This document shows positions 30,568 through 41,540 of a stretch of DNA of 64,000 nucleotides, in pieces; positions within the stretch are counted from its first letter, which is position 1; every line of letters begins with the position of its first letter. Position numbers and translations under genes: made by a program. The notes below the pieces were generated by a model that made no database searches, was not told the DNA's origin, and worked only from the letters and a program-made list of their open reading frames with translations. Origin of the DNA: Symbiodinium natans (lineage: Eukaryota > Sar > Dinophyceae > Suessiales > Symbiodiniaceae); NCBI GenBank assembly GCA_905221605.1, contig CAJNDS010002324.1:1026001-1090000 (forward strand). Reading direction: 5' to 3'.

Positions 30568-33500
30568 CTATTGCCAGGAGCCCTCCCAGTCCGGACGCCG
30601 AGAGCGATGGCCATCGGAGGTGGTATGGGAACGCGTACGGCTGGGCATGACCTGCATTGGGGGCAGCTCTTGCTCATCAACCCCCCACTCAGGGATGCCG
30701 TCCGGAATGGGGATACCTCTGTATCTTGTCATTGAGGTTTGGGCCGCGAGCCACATCACCCGGACAGCTTCCTGGATTTGCCGGTACTGCACAACACCTT
30801 CGTCCTTATACTGATAGGGGAAGGAGGTAACTGCCGCACGTAGGGCCGAAGGATCAGGGTCCTTGGAGGTGCCATGGCAGTACATCTTAAACCAGAAGCT
30901 GTTGAGTCGCTGCTTGGTTGGATGTTTAGCTCGCATGAGCCCCTTAATGGCAGCCCAGTGAGCAGTGGCTGCGTCATACCACTCATTTCGGGGACGTTTT
31001 GGCCCATGCTTGGTGGGTGTGGTGCTGATCCCTTTCCAATGCGCTTCGAAGATGACTGGCAGTCGGAAAGGGGCTGAGACATCCACTTCTCGCAAAGCTG
31101 CAAGGTCAGTGGTTCGCAGCTCCGAGAAGCGCCAATCATTCACCTGTGCCTCGGGTTCGTCCTCCGCATCCGACATGTCATCCATCGGGCAGGGAGAACC
31201 TTCGTTAGTTTCAGAAGAGATGCTGACGACCTCCGGCGAGGCTGCCGCAGTGTTCACTTCCACCGGCGCAGCCAAGGGCGAGGAGAGCAAGCACTCTAGG
31301 GGCAACACTCGCCGTAGAAAAACAGCCATTCTGTGAGAAGTGTCAGGCCATTCCAAGTTATAAACTGACCAAAAGTGTTCAATGTTCTGGTTGGCCACCG
31401 AGGCCGCAAGGGCAAGCCGGATGGCGTCAAGGAAATGGGCAGGGGGGTGGTCCGGCCTAAATTCTTGATAGTGCCTTTGCCCAAGTGTCTCTGTGCCCTG
31501 CAGCGTGATGCCTAGGAACGTATTCAGGTTGGGCTGGGCAAGCCTGGCCTTTTCCACGTCCGTGTGCTTAGCAGCTGCGGCCCATGCCTGCAAGGCTTCT
31601 TGGGAGGCTTGGCCAGTGACTTGTGGCAGTCCACTGTGCGCGTCCATCACATATTTGGTAGTAGGGCACTTGGGACACCGATAAGCGCGGCCAGCTAAGA
31701 AGGCCACCATGGCTGCGGGCGGCACATTGATCTGCAGGTCAGTAATTTTATTGTCAGATTCAGGAAAACCAATAACAATGGGCAGCCCGGCCGTTCGCTC
31801 CAGGGGACCTTTTTGGTGGGACTCGAATGCGAGCAGAAGTGCACCCAGCCAATAATCTGGGTCAGCGTAGCTGAGCATTGCAGGAAAACTGGCATTGATG
31901 ACACTCGGCAAGTCCGACACCGCAGAGAAAAGATCCGCGATGTACTGCGCTGTGGTAAGAAAGCCATACCCCACCAGGGACTCCGAAAGCCTTGCTTTGT
32001 CCAGCTGCGGAACCGGGCAATCCAACATTTCAGCAAGGTCGAAATGCTGCAATGCCCCCGACAGTCTAAGACACTGCGTGATGATAGGGTCATAAACCTT
32101 CAAATACGCCGCCGGAAACGTTTCAGGCAGATGCAGTAGCGTGTCCGCAATTCCGATCAGCATCTCCGAGTCTTGCAGCTGGTTCGGTATGCCGTTCAAA
32201 AACACCTCATAGGCCCTATATGCCCGAAGCTGCTGGCAGTGTGTTGTGAGGTGTTGCGAGTCACGCAGGCTCATGTAGGGCCGAGGTTTGACATTCTTAC
32301 CAAAGTGATGTCCCGCTGCAAGTGCGCGCCACATGAGATCACAGACCGAGCCTGTGTTGCTCTGCATGATGGGTGCACAGGCTGGGGCGCTGGGGTCGCG
32401 GGTGCCGCTGGGCTCGCTAGGCCCTCGAGGCTTGGCTTTTGGTGGTTCCAGATGCTGAGAGCCGTCTTTGTCCAAAACGAGAGGCCGACTTTCCTTGCGA
32501 GCTTGGACAGCGGGCACAGGCCTGGCGGGGATGGGCGTCGGGCCATGGGGAGGCACAGGGAGACACGATTTTGGTTCCGTCAAGCCAAGTGAGTCCGTGG
32601 GAGACTTAGCGCAAGGGGGCTGTGATGCCTCAACCGTCCTAATCCCCTCCGGAAATGTTGCGTGCATGGGCCGTGTCCGGGGGCTGGGTGGACGTCGTAC
32701 GCCAGGCGGTGGGTCCCTAATGTTGCCTCCACTACGGGGTGGACACGAGGCGGCGCTACTCCCTCCGATCCTGTGGGCAACTTCACTAGAGGGAGTCGTC
32801 ACACAAGCATCCAGAGCACTAGGACTCACGGCCGGCACAACCGCAGGCTCTGTCGTTGCAAGCTCCTTCCTCAGTGGTCCTCTCTCCCGCGTTGGGGTGC
32901 CGCAGGGTGTTCGGGAAACGTCCCGTTTAGCTGCCGGAGGTGGGCTGACAGCTGCCGCAATGGAGCCCCCCGCGGCCCGAGGCTTGAGCCATGGTGTACC
33001 CCACCGCTCACCATGGCGCGCGTTGGTGGTCGCCTCGCTTTGGGCTGGTGACTGCAGCGGCGTAAGAACCTCGACTGCAGTAGCAGCTACCACGTCAGGA
33101 CTGTGACTACTCGCGGGCACAGGGCTGTTTCCCGGAGAGTCCACATCAATCGCAGTTTCGGAGGCAGCCTTACCCGTACGAACAGGTAGGAGGCGAAGAC
33201 CGCGGGGGGCTCGCATTATGCCGGCCTTGTGTTCGAAAGCCGGGTCAGCGCGTTGAGCAGATCCCCGCTTGGGCGGCGTCCGAATGCTGGTATCCCCTAG
33301 CAAGCAGGTGAGGTACTGGGCGACCCCATCTCCTTCCCTCACCCACTGGAAGGGGACACAATACACAGCATTGGGCAAGGGCTCCAGGACGAAGCCGCGC
33401 GTTTGCAGACTAGCAATGGTGCCCGAGTAGGAGTTGGAAGTGAAAGAGGGGCTCCCCCATCCTTCTTGCTTAAGTGTGCGGTAAAGAACTTCCCGCTTAT

Positions 33501-36500
33501 CTCCCCAGGTGGCCTTCAAGGCCCACGCTTGATGCAGGGGTGGGGCTTCGAAAAGGTCCAGCCCTACTTTGCGTTCCGCAGGCAGCACGATGCTGGCTAC
33601 TGTCCGTTCTCGGAAGGCTTGCTTGTGTAATGCCTTTGCAACGCCAGGGCCATCCATGCTCCACAAGCTGGCTTGTGTGCGCACATATTCCGCGCATTCA
33701 ATCAGGCCTCCGGTTGCGCAGGCCGCCATTTGGAAGCATGCACCTATACCATCAGAGTAGTGCGGCGCCACGAAAACCAAAGCCCCAAGTCCTCTCGTGA
33801 AGGAGGAGGTGGCTCGGGCAAACCCTGCCTCGCTACTAAACAGGAATCCAGAAGCCCGACAAGTCACAAAGACACCTATCCCAAATGTGGGGCCAGTGGA
33901 GCAAGCCGTGGTGATAGCGCCGAAGAAGCGTTTAAGGGACCCTATGTGATTCATGAGGAAGGTCCGAAACGTCACAAGGCTCCAAGTGGTGGGCGCGCCA
34001 GTCAGCGGGAAATCTGGTGCGGTTTGGCAGGCTTCAAGTAGGCTCATATCGTCATCGCCCAGTGGGTCTGCGGGGAGACTCGACTGCAGCATAAACTTCA
34101 TTTGAGTAACAATCCTGGCATACTGAGAGACCATCCCGATAGGGGAGTCAGGATAAACCTGGTGCCCAAAAGTGAGCACAATGTCCGCCAGGACCATGCT
34201 GAGGTCGTAGCTTCTGCCTAGTTTGGTTTGGGTCTCATCCTGATCTGGCACCCGTACCCATCGGCACGTTTCCATCCACCTGCCTGCAAAGCTACGCAGT
34301 GGCCGCCCGAGCAGGTGCTGCAACGTGGGACCTGGTGGCATAAGTAGCCGAGGGACCCCGCCTGTCAGATCGAAGCGGCACGCCTCCGAGTACCGACATG
34401 CGTATAGAATGGCAGCAATCTCAGGAGGGAGGCGCATGGATGAACAGAGCGAGAGGTTGATAGCCGGTCCGACAATGGCCTTCAGCCCGGCGGCCTGCAT
34501 GACTGTCTCGGCTTGCTTCGGTTTGACGATGCTCATACAGAGAATCGAATCCAGCATCGAGACCGCTGAGAACAACACTTGTGACGCTCCAGAGGAACGG
34601 TGGGGCTTGCCCCAAGAGGGCATCTCGCCTTGCCCCTTTTTCCACGGGCCGGAACTTTGGGCCGTTTGCCGCAAAAGGGCCGCAGGCAAGGTGGCTGGCG
34701 TGTGGAGGTCGGCAGGGACCGCATTGAGACCACAAATCTTTTGCTCCAACAACTCCGTGACGAAGTGGTAATTGGGCCGCGATCCTCCAGCGGGCTGTCT
34801 GTGGTCGCCAATCATGACATCGAGTGCATGCTTGATGTGCGCCAAGATGGTGTTGGAACCCGGTGTGCCCAATTGCTGGGCTTCATCTCGGAGGAGCAAC
34901 TCAACATCCTTTAGACGGTTAATGAGCTGCGAGTAGGGAAAGCTAAGCCTTGCCACAATCGTACCATGCGTCGTGGCTACAAGTAGCCCCCGGTACAAAT
35001 CGTGCACATCAAAGGGGAGCTTATGTGTGTCCTTCTCCTTGTTACCCGGTATGCGAACGATGCGGCTGCGAACAAATTCATTGCTAGCAGTCGTGAGCCT
35101 ATCAACCGCCTCGACATAGGCACGAACCGATTCATTGCCATGAGCGGTGTACAGGGTGAGCCGGTTCGTCAGGCACGCAAGAAGAACTCCTAAAAACGCG
35201 CAGGATCGTGTCTTCCCGCTGCCAGGCGCCCCCGTTATGAATACAGAAGTACGATTAGCGGCCAGGCCGTACGAGCACGCTCCCAGCAGCGCTGCCAGGT
35301 GTCCATCCGCCCCCCAAAAGGTATCACAGAGGCACGTAAGGAAGGCGGGACCAACTGCGAGCGCAAAGATGCTGGCGCGAGTCCTCGGATCGTGCTCGTT
35401 ACTCAACGAGTCCTGGGACATGCGTAGACGCTCCGCATGCCACAGCGCAGGAGTCCGGGCGTCCTCCTGGCCGGGCAGCGGAGAGTCAGGCAGCGTGGCT
35501 AACACGCCACTCAGCAGCGTCGGCGTCCATTCTTTGCAATAGGTTTGTTCCTCCGCAAGCCAAAGGTTAAGGATGCTTTGCAAGGTGTTGGAAGCCCCCG
35601 GACCCGGGGTAGGCGATGCCTGCGCAGCTTGCGTTGCGTGCTTGCCTCTGAAGACTTGGCAGACCTCCGGGTGAATGAGCTGTGCCCATGTGTCGTGCCA
35701 GTTCCCTCTCACCACCAGCCCGATAATGAGGACAAGCACTAGATCCGTGAGAAAGCCCGGCAACCAATGTGGCTGCCGGATGGCATCAAGAGGCGAGTCT
35801 TCTAGCGGAACGCCCAAGGCAACATGTTGCCTTTCCCTAGGCATGTGTAACAGGGCATCCCAAAGCGGGGTAGAGGCTCCTCCGGGCAGAACTTCAAGCT
35901 GGCTGACTCTCGGCAATGAGGGTCGTTGCGCGAATTGGTTGTGCTGTTCATCAGTCAAGAGCAGGGCAATGGTTATATTGACTGGCTGCATGGCCTTACT
36001 TTCGCCAGGGCCGGTGGAAAGCTTCTTCGGGGCAAGGAGCTCTATAAACATGCCTGGGTAGGCCACATCTCCCTTGTCTTCTCTCAAGGTAACCAGCAAA
36101 GCAGTGCCCTTGGCCGGCACTTTACCAGCGACAGCAAACCACTTTGTAGCCCAGTCAGGGACATCCGCCAACTCCGGTGTAAGGAGCATGACCGACGCTC
36201 GTGGGTAAACTCGATGGAGAAGGCAGATTGGCCACGTATGCGTGCCGGGCTTTATCGCCACAGGGGTGGCGGCCCGCTTGACCGCAGCTTGCTCTGGGTA
36301 GTGATACTGTTCCGAGGGCTCCTCCTCGATTTCTGCTTCCGAGGCCATGGCTAAAAACTGATAACCCAGCATGTCAACCAGGCGTTCTAACGACAGGTGG
36401 GGGAGCCACATACCCAAAACAAGCTTCATCGTGGGACCAAGTTCATGATACGGGGGCGGCAAATCAGCCAGATGCGGCTTGGCATCCGTTAGGAGGACTT

Positions 36501-36894
36501 GGGTACAGTCAGCACGGAGACTGGCAATGCTCCGGTTCTCAGCGGAAGGTACCCGGAGAAAAGCCTCCAGATCGGAGCGTTTGATTTGCCGTCCCAGCAC
36601 GGAGTTGATGAAAGTTTTAGACTTATCCGAAAGCTGGACAGAGCCACACGCAACCCCCATCAAACCTGCCCGCACTGTGCGATCCATCCGTGGGTCGGCC
36701 AGGCCACAAATCTTTTTAGTCAATTCCTTATGCACATAATCCCCCGGCGTGAGCTGGAATAGCTCTTCACTTTGGACAAAGTGACCATAAGAGTGTCCAC
36801 CACTGCCAAGCGACTCAGGTCCAGTGAAGTAGTAGAGACACTCCAGGCGGAAAGGCCCGCCGCCGCTTCGTCGTGGAAAGAGGAACTTTGGCAA
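30568..36894 (-). CDS. Giant intronless UPF1-like SF1 helicase protein, 5' end fused to satellite
   Basis: The open frame has 2,108 codons. Helicase motifs occur in order: Walker A GAPGSGKT (about residue 555), motif II DEAQQ (about 669), motif III GDHRQP (about 695), motif IV/IVa SMRLPPEIA (about 818, cf. YRM-hPEI of UPF1-like enzymes) and motif VI ATSSFTRGLGALVFV (about 1032). This identifies an SF1 helicase of the UPF1/AAA_12 type with unusual outer motifs. The N-terminal 540 residues and the C-terminal ~1,000 (P/S-rich linker about 1180-1500, then a globular part with a CPKC pair) match no family I recognise. There is no ATG at the start: the frame begins with TTG and, read upstream, continues into satellite sequence. 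Relative to the paralogue at 40785-41540 it lacks about 45 N-terminal residues, so the 5' end seems truncated. An intronless gene this long is unusual for a dinoflagellate host gene and suggests a mobile or retroposed origin. Confidence 0.8.
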   Translation of the reverse strand: MPKFLFPRRSGGGPFRLECLYYFTGPESLGSGGHSYGHFVQSEELFQLTPGDYVHKELTKKICGLADPRMDRTVRAGLMGVACGSVQLSDKSKTFINSVLGRQIKRSDLEAFLRVPSAENRSIASLRADCTQVLLTDAKPHLADLPPPYHELGPTMKLVLGMWLPHLSLERLVDMLGYQFLAMASEAEIEEEPSEQYHYPEQAAVKRAATPVAIKPGTHTWPICLLHRVYPRASVMLLTPELADVPDWATKWFAVAGKVPAKGTALLVTLREDKGDVAYPGMFIELLAPKKLSTGPGESKAMQPVNITIALLLTDEQHNQFAQRPSLPRVSQLEVLPGGASTPLWDALLHMPRERQHVALGVPLEDSPLDAIRQPHWLPGFLTDLVLVLIIGLVVRGNWHDTWAQLIHPEVCQVFRGKHATQAAQASPTPGPGASNTLQSILNLWLAEEQTYCKEWTPTLLSGVLATLPDSPLPGQEDARTPALWHAERLRMSQDSLSNEHDPRTRASIFALAVGPAFLTCLCDTFWGADGHLAALLGACSYGLAANRTSVFITGAPGSGKTRSCAFLGVLLACLTNRLTLYTAHGNESVRAYVEAVDRLTTASNEFVRSRIVRIPGNKEKDTHKLPFDVHDLYRGLLVATTHGTIVARLSFPYSQLINRLKDVELLLRDEAQQLGTPGSNTILAHIKHALDVMIGDHRQPAGGSRPNYHFVTELLEQKICGLNAVPADLHTPATLPAALLRQTAQSSGPWKKGQGEMPSWGKPHRSSGASQVLFSAVSMLDSILCMSIVKPKQAETVMQAAGLKAIVGPAINLSLCSSMRLPPEIAAILYACRYSEACRFDLTGGVPRLLMPPGPTLQHLLGRPLRSFAGRWMETCRWVRVPDQDETQTKLGRSYDLSMVLADIVLTFGHQVYPDSPIGMVSQYARIVTQMKFMLQSSLPADPLGDDDMSLLEACQTAPDFPLTGAPTTWSLVTFRTFLMNHIGSLKRFFGAITTACSTGPTFGIGVFVTCRASGFLFSSEAGFARATSSFTRGLGALVFVAPHYSDGIGACFQMAACATGGLIECAEYVRTQASLWSMDGPGVAKALHKQAFRERTVASIVLPAERKVGLDLFEAPPLHQAWALKATWGDKREVLYRTLKQEGWGSPSFTSNSYSGTIASLQTRGFVLEPLPNAVYCVPFQWVREGDGVAQYLTCLLGDTSIRTPPKRGSAQRADPAFEHKAGIMRAPRGLRLLPVRTGKAASETAIDVDSPGNSPVPASSHSPDVVAATAVEVLTPLQSPAQSEATTNARHGERWGTPWLKPRAAGGSIAAAVSPPPAAKRDVSRTPCGTPTRERGPLRKELATTEPAVVPAVSPSALDACVTTPSSEVAHRIGGSSAASCPPRSGGNIRDPPPGVRRPPSPRTRPMHATFPEGIRTVEASQPPCAKSPTDSLGLTEPKSCLPVPPHGPTPIPARPVPAVQARKESRPLVLDKDGSQHLEPPKAKPRGPSEPSGTRDPSAPACAPIMQSNTGSVCDLMWRALAAGHHFGKNVKPRPYMSLRDSQHLTTHCQQLRAYRAYEVFLNGIPNQLQDSEMLIGIADTLLHLPETFPAAYLKVYDPIITQCLRLSGALQHFDLAEMLDCPVPQLDKARLSESLVGYGFLTTAQYIADLFSAVSDLPSVINASFPAMLSYADPDYWLGALLLAFESHQKGPLERTAGLPIVIGFPESDNKITDLQINVPPAAMVAFLAGRAYRCPKCPTTKYVMDAHSGLPQVTGQASQEALQAWAAAAKHTDVEKARLAQPNLNTFLGITLQGTETLGQRHYQEFRPDHPPAHFLDAIRLALAASVANQNIEHFWSVYNLEWPDTSHRMAVFLRRVLPLECLLSSPLAAPVEVNTAAASPEVVSISSETNEGSPCPMDDMSDAEDEPEAQVNDWRFSELRTTDLAALREVDVSAPFRLPVIFEAHWKGISTTPTKHGPKRPRNEWYDAATAHWAAIKGLMRAKHPTKQRLNSFWFKMYCHGTSKDPDPSALRAAVTSFPYQYKDEGVVQYRQIQEAVRVMWLAAQTSMTRYRGIPIPDGIPEWGVDEQELPPMQVMPSRTRSHTTSDGHRSRRPDWEGSWQ

Positions 36895-36911
36895 CGATTT
36901 TCCGTCGAAGG

Positions 36912-36990
36912 GTGTTATGTCGACTGGTTTGGGACATCGAGGCTTGACCCCTTTGGTGCTGCATTGCTCTGGGGGCTGGGGCGTTGTGAA
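36912..36990. repeat. ~68-bp satellite, short piece
   Basis: A little more than one monomer pair of the satellite of 16262-17106, forward orientation, adjoining the helicase 5' end. Confidence 0.88.
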
Positions 36991-37407
36991 TGTCTGAGCT
37001 GAGGAGATGTCCAGGATGGTCTGCCGGGCAAGAAGACGAAAGCCAAGGAGCTAACTGCTAGCTGAGATTGGGAAGGCTTCAATGTCATCACAAGGAGCAC
37101 GGTTTTCAGGGTCGCAGGGATGAGAGGGCGGATAGGTTGATGTTGTGCTTGGTCTCTGTGCCACCCCTGCATACAACACTGCCAAAACTACTTGGGCAAT
37201 AATTGCCGTTCATGTTGCTGACCTTCCCGAAGCTCCGTGGCATCATGCCAAGTATGGAAAACGCCTCGCGGGCATCCATGTCGGTTCTTTGACTGATTCA
37301 AAGCGTAGTCAATGTTAGGCTTCTGAAAATTCAGCTTCTCTGAAAAACATTGAAAAACAAACTATACCCGGATCGGGATTAGCTGGCCCTTGGAAGCCCA
37401 CGCTGGG
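36991..37407. other. Unassigned
   Basis: No gene or repeat recognised. Confidence 0.4.
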
Positions 37408-39055
37408 CGTTTGATTTGCATTTGGGTGTTTCATGCATCTGCATGTTGCTTTTCAAATCGTAGCAAAGTTCACTACCAAAAATAGGCGTGGACAGTAAAC
37501 AAAAAGGAAATCACGCGAGCAAGAACAGTCAGTCCTGCGGCCAAATCAATGCTGGGACCCAGGTGTGGACTGAAAACTTTCCAAACCTACAAGAACGGTG
37601 GTGAACCCTAAACCCTAAACCTTAAACCCCAAACCCTAAACCCTAAACCATTTTTGTTTACTGAAGGCCAAGAACTCAGAAAAACCTGAGATCTGAGAGC
37701 CGGGGACGAAAGTTCGCAATGTGGACATAGGTTTTCAGAATCCGGTCTTGTTGGGCGTGGACTGGACTGGGAAAAGATGCCGGCGGTTTAGGGTTTAGAG
37801 TTTGGGGTTCGGGGGCTATGTTTTGGGGTTCCGCGATGTAGGTGGGAGATTGTTGCGACAAAGAGCTCCGACTCCAGATTCATCAAAGGCCCACGGAACT
37901 TAGTTCAAGCACCCTGAACACTAAACCCGAAGCTACCTGAGCCCCTACGTGAGGTGTGGGTTTAGGGGTGCGTTCGCCATTTTGGGTCAAAGTGGCTTAG
38001 GGTTTGTAGGGTGGGGTTTCGGGTTCAAGGGCGTGGGGTGTACCCACGACGTGGTCGTTTCAGGTTTAGGGTTTATGGGAGGGCTGAGGGTTTAGGTTCA
38101 AATTTTGGGGCTTGCGGTTTTGGGTTTAGGGTTTCTTTCCGGCTTCGGGCAGCGCAATGAGGTGGCCTTGTCGAGGTGGGGGCCGGATTATTTGAACCTA
38201 AACCCTCAGCCCTCCCATAAACCCTAAACCTGAAACGACCACGTCGTGGGTACACCCTACGCCCTTGAACCCGAAACCCCACCCTACAAACCCTAAGCCA
38301 CTTTGACCCAAAATGGCGAACGCACCCCTAAACCCACACCTCACGTAGGGGCTCAGGTAGCTTCGGGTTTAGTGTTCAGGGTGCTTGAACTAAGTTCCGT
38401 GGGCCTTTGATGAATCTGGAGTCGGAGCTCTTTGTCGCAACAATCTCCCACCTACATCGCGGAACCCCAAAACATAGCCCCCGAACCCCAAACTCTAAAC
38501 CCTAAACCGCCGGCATCTTTTCCCAGTCCAGTCCACGCCCAACAAGACCGAATGCAGATTCCGTCCCCGGCTCTCAGATCTCAGGTTTTTTTGAGTTCTT
38601 GGCTTTCCGTAAACAAAAATGGCAACAGAAAGATAAACAAGGTCAGTATATGAAACGCTCACGCCGGCTTCTGAGGGCGGAGCAACACGCCTGAGAAGCT
38701 GCATAAACTGCCGCTTATGGACTATAGGTCAGCTTACGCTGAGACGAAGCGGCCATTGACCATGATGATGGCAAACTTGTAGACATAATTGGATATACGA
38801 ATGCACCTGTACAAAAAGTAAATACAGCCACTCGAAAGCCAAAAATGGCCCGGGAAACTTTCTGGATGGGAGGCCTCATATTGTTCCCGGGCCATTTGTG
38901 TTCACCACCGTTTCCTGTAGGTTTGGAGAGTTTTCAGTCCACACCTGGGTCCCAACATTGATTTGGCCGCAGGACTGCCTGTTCTTGCTCGCGTGAGATT
39001 TCGAGAAGCAACATGCAGAAGCATGAAACACCCAAACGCAAATCAAACGGCCAAA
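37408..39055. repeat. Large inverted repeat containing telomeric tracts
   Basis: The inner arms are about 37650-38105 and 38190-38622, near-perfect reverse complements around a ~85-bp centre. The homology resumes outside: about 37408-37612 pairs with about 38890-39050, the right side carrying an extra ~260 bp (38625-38885). CCCTAAA/TTTAGGG-like units occur in both arms and at 37605-37650. The same short frame is therefore found on the minus strand at 37676-37861 and on the plus strand from 38432. It could be a terminal-inverted-repeat element or a palindromic chromosome-end fusion. Confidence 0.8.
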
Positions 39056-39591
39056 TGCTTTGGCGCAGGCTTTTGGCCGTTGTTTTTTGGCGTGGGTCGG
39101 GGGAAGGGGGCTGCAACTGTAGCCATGCCTCAAACCCTGCGGGCCTCGTCGAGAAAGCCACCTTGCCAGGTGCAAGGCCACCTGCCATTGCTGGTCAACA
39201 AGACACGCTTGGCAATTGTTTTTTCGACGTACATTAGCTCTTCGGGCCTCCGCCCGTCCTACGACATCTGCGCCGCCTGCGCCACCCTGGCAGCCGTTTC
39301 CGGTTCTTCCGAGATCCGGAATGACCCTAGATCCTGGTAGTCTTAAACCCTAAATACAAAACCCTAAACCTAAATACTGAACCTAAACTTCTCTGAATGG
39401 TAAGGACGCGGTTGGTGCAAAAGAAATCCCTAAACCCCCAAGCTGTCCCAGAGTGCCCAATAAGCCCTAATCTCACCCGATCTCCGCCTCCACCGCGAGT
39501 ACCAGTAAGCACCCTCTGCTTGCCAGTACTGTTCCTCCGACGGAACGAGGGCAGGTCAAGGGGGTACACTTTGTAATCATGCCATGTTTTT
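39056..39591. other. Unassigned with degenerate telomeric repeats
   Basis: CCCTAAA-like units, partly mutated, lie at about 39343-39475. No gene recognised. Confidence 0.45.
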
Positions 39592-39706
39592 TGTTACTGC
39601 GACACGGAACCTTACTGTTAACATGAGGACATACGGACATACGAGCGACATGCGCTTTCTGGATGACACTTTTCGTGACAATCATAAGGCTCCGTGTCGC
39701 AGTAAC
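39592..39706. mobile_element. MITE-like element with ~23-bp terminal inverted repeats
   Basis: TGTTACTGCGACACGG at 39592 is answered by CCGTGTCGCAGTAACA ending at 39706. Pairing extends to about 23 bp with one mismatch. The total length is 115 bp with no coding capacity. No clear target-site duplication was seen. Confidence 0.7.
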
Positions 39707-40784
39707 ACAACCCTCAAAGCCGAACATCCCAGCATCCAATCGTATCACATGATATCCCACGATGTCCCACGAAATCCCTAATGAAACACAAGCCTTCTTC
39801 GAGAGGGTGATCTGCTGGCGGGTTGCCTCGAAGCAGCGTTGGAGCATCTGTATGCGTCGGTTGTGCACAAGTTCTACAACCTAAAGTTTCAGAGATTTCC
39901 TTTGGCAACAAGGTGCCTTGCGGAAAGCAACGTCGGTGCTCTTGAGTAGCACCGACGCTTTGCATGTGACGACGCTCGAATCGACCTGCCAGTAATGCAA
40001 GGGAAGAGCGAACTGCAGACCACCTTGCAACTGGGCCAGGAAGCACAAGCGACTCAGCAATCTGGCTGAAGACAGCACCTGCAACTGCTCGGACAAGGTT
40101 CGGAGCTGCAGGTGCACGAAGAACTCCCTGAGCACAGGAACACGCAGCTACTTGCCCAAAAAGAACCTCCACACCGGGCTGCAACAAAGTAAGGCTAACA
40201 ACATGCAGCTTCGGCGCTTATCCAAAGCGAAGCTTCTTTTCACATGAGCCTGGTGGCGCAGAACGTTTGAGTGACTGTCCCTGAACCGCGAAACGCAAAA
40301 ACAATGTGACGATGTGGTAGAACACCACGTATGTCATGACTGCAATGTGGGAACGTCCAACGGGTTCAACAGAATTGCCGGAATGTGCAGTAAATCTTGG
40401 TTGCAATATTAGAATGTTATTTGTCTGTTAATTGGTTTTTGTACTTCTTCATTCTCCGCGCCCTGACAAAAAACATGTCCAAAGTGGTCTCTGTTTTTTC
40501 TCATGCTTTGCTGCTGCTCCCGAGCGCCTTCCGCCATTGGAGCAACGCCCTCTACCCTACCCCACCACCTGGCGGGGGGTTTCTGCCCGGCTCGGTGCGA
40601 GCACGCATGACCAGGGTGGAAACCGTACTCGCGAAAAGCACGGCCAGAGCTCACCTTCACATGCCTCACCCTGCCGCCATCACTGCTCTGCACACAGCGT
40701 TAGGCGCACAGGAGCCCGCCACAAGCAGCTCCGCATCAGGGGGTTTTCCGCTGGTTCGTATACTGGCGCGGTTTTGGCAGTTGC
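39707..40784. other. Unassigned
   Basis: Open frames overlap on both strands (for example 39714-40187 minus and 40432-40800 plus) without recognisable motifs. A Q-rich coding-like stretch at about 40010-40190 could be part of a host exon but has no supported boundaries. Confidence 0.35.
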
Positions 40785-41540
40785 GTGGCAGGAGCACCAC
40801 CTAGGTCAAGCACATTCTCCGGAGAGGCCCCGGCGAGCGGAAGGCTTGGGGGAGTCGCCATGCCATTTTTGCTGTTCCGACATATCATGGCCTCTGAGCT
40901 CTGCCCCGTCTTGAAGTTTGTACACCACCAGGCCGACCTGCTGTGTATTTGGCGCCCCACCGAGGAATCGCGTGCGCGAGGGCGGCAGCGAGGGTGCCGG
41001 TTGTACTTCTTTAATGCGACCGGCGCCCTCGGCAAGCATGGCCACTCCTACTCCCATTTCCTGGACTGCGACGCCCTGTTTGAGCTTGCACCGGGGGACT
41101 TCACTTATGAAGCACTCACCCGGCAAATTTGCGGCCTCGCGGATAGGTATGTGGAACAAGTGGTCCGCTCCGCCCTGATGGGCGTGGCCTGCGAGTTTGT
41201 TCGACTCTCGCCTGAAGTCCACGCCTTCGCACAGAAACACCTGGCCAAAGTCATCCCTCATGCCGATATTGAAGTATGGCCAGAACCCTGCGGGGCGGTG
41301 ACGACGGCCGGGTCGACCCTGCTCCAGCAAAGGGAATCAAGGCCCTTAAGCAACAGTGCTGCCGCCGCCTTATCAATGGGCTTGCTTATCAGTTTGAAGC
41401 CATGTCGGCGGAGGCCGCAATAGAGGAGGAGCCACCAGCGCAGTTCCATCACGCCACGCGAGCCAAAGGTGAGAAGGGTGCTCCCTCACTCGTGCAACTA
41501 AAACCTGGGGTCAACGGGTGGCCGGTTCGGTTCTTGCACA
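40785..41540 (+). pseudogene. 5' fragment of a second UPF1-like helicase copy
   Basis: The translated sequence aligns with the start of the gene at 30568-36894: GKHGHSYSHF against GSGGHSYGHF, TRQICGLADRY against TKKICGLADPR, ALMGVACEFV against GLMGVACGSV. After a frame change near 41277 and an internal loss of roughly 100 codons come AYQFEAMSAEAAIEEEP against GYQFLAMASEAEIEEEP, and RFLHR against CLLHR. At RFLHR (about 41540) homology stops and satellite begins. Identity is only about half, so this is a diverged family member, not a recent copy. It keeps about 45 N-terminal residues missing from the longer copy (possible ATG at 40860). Confidence 0.75.
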
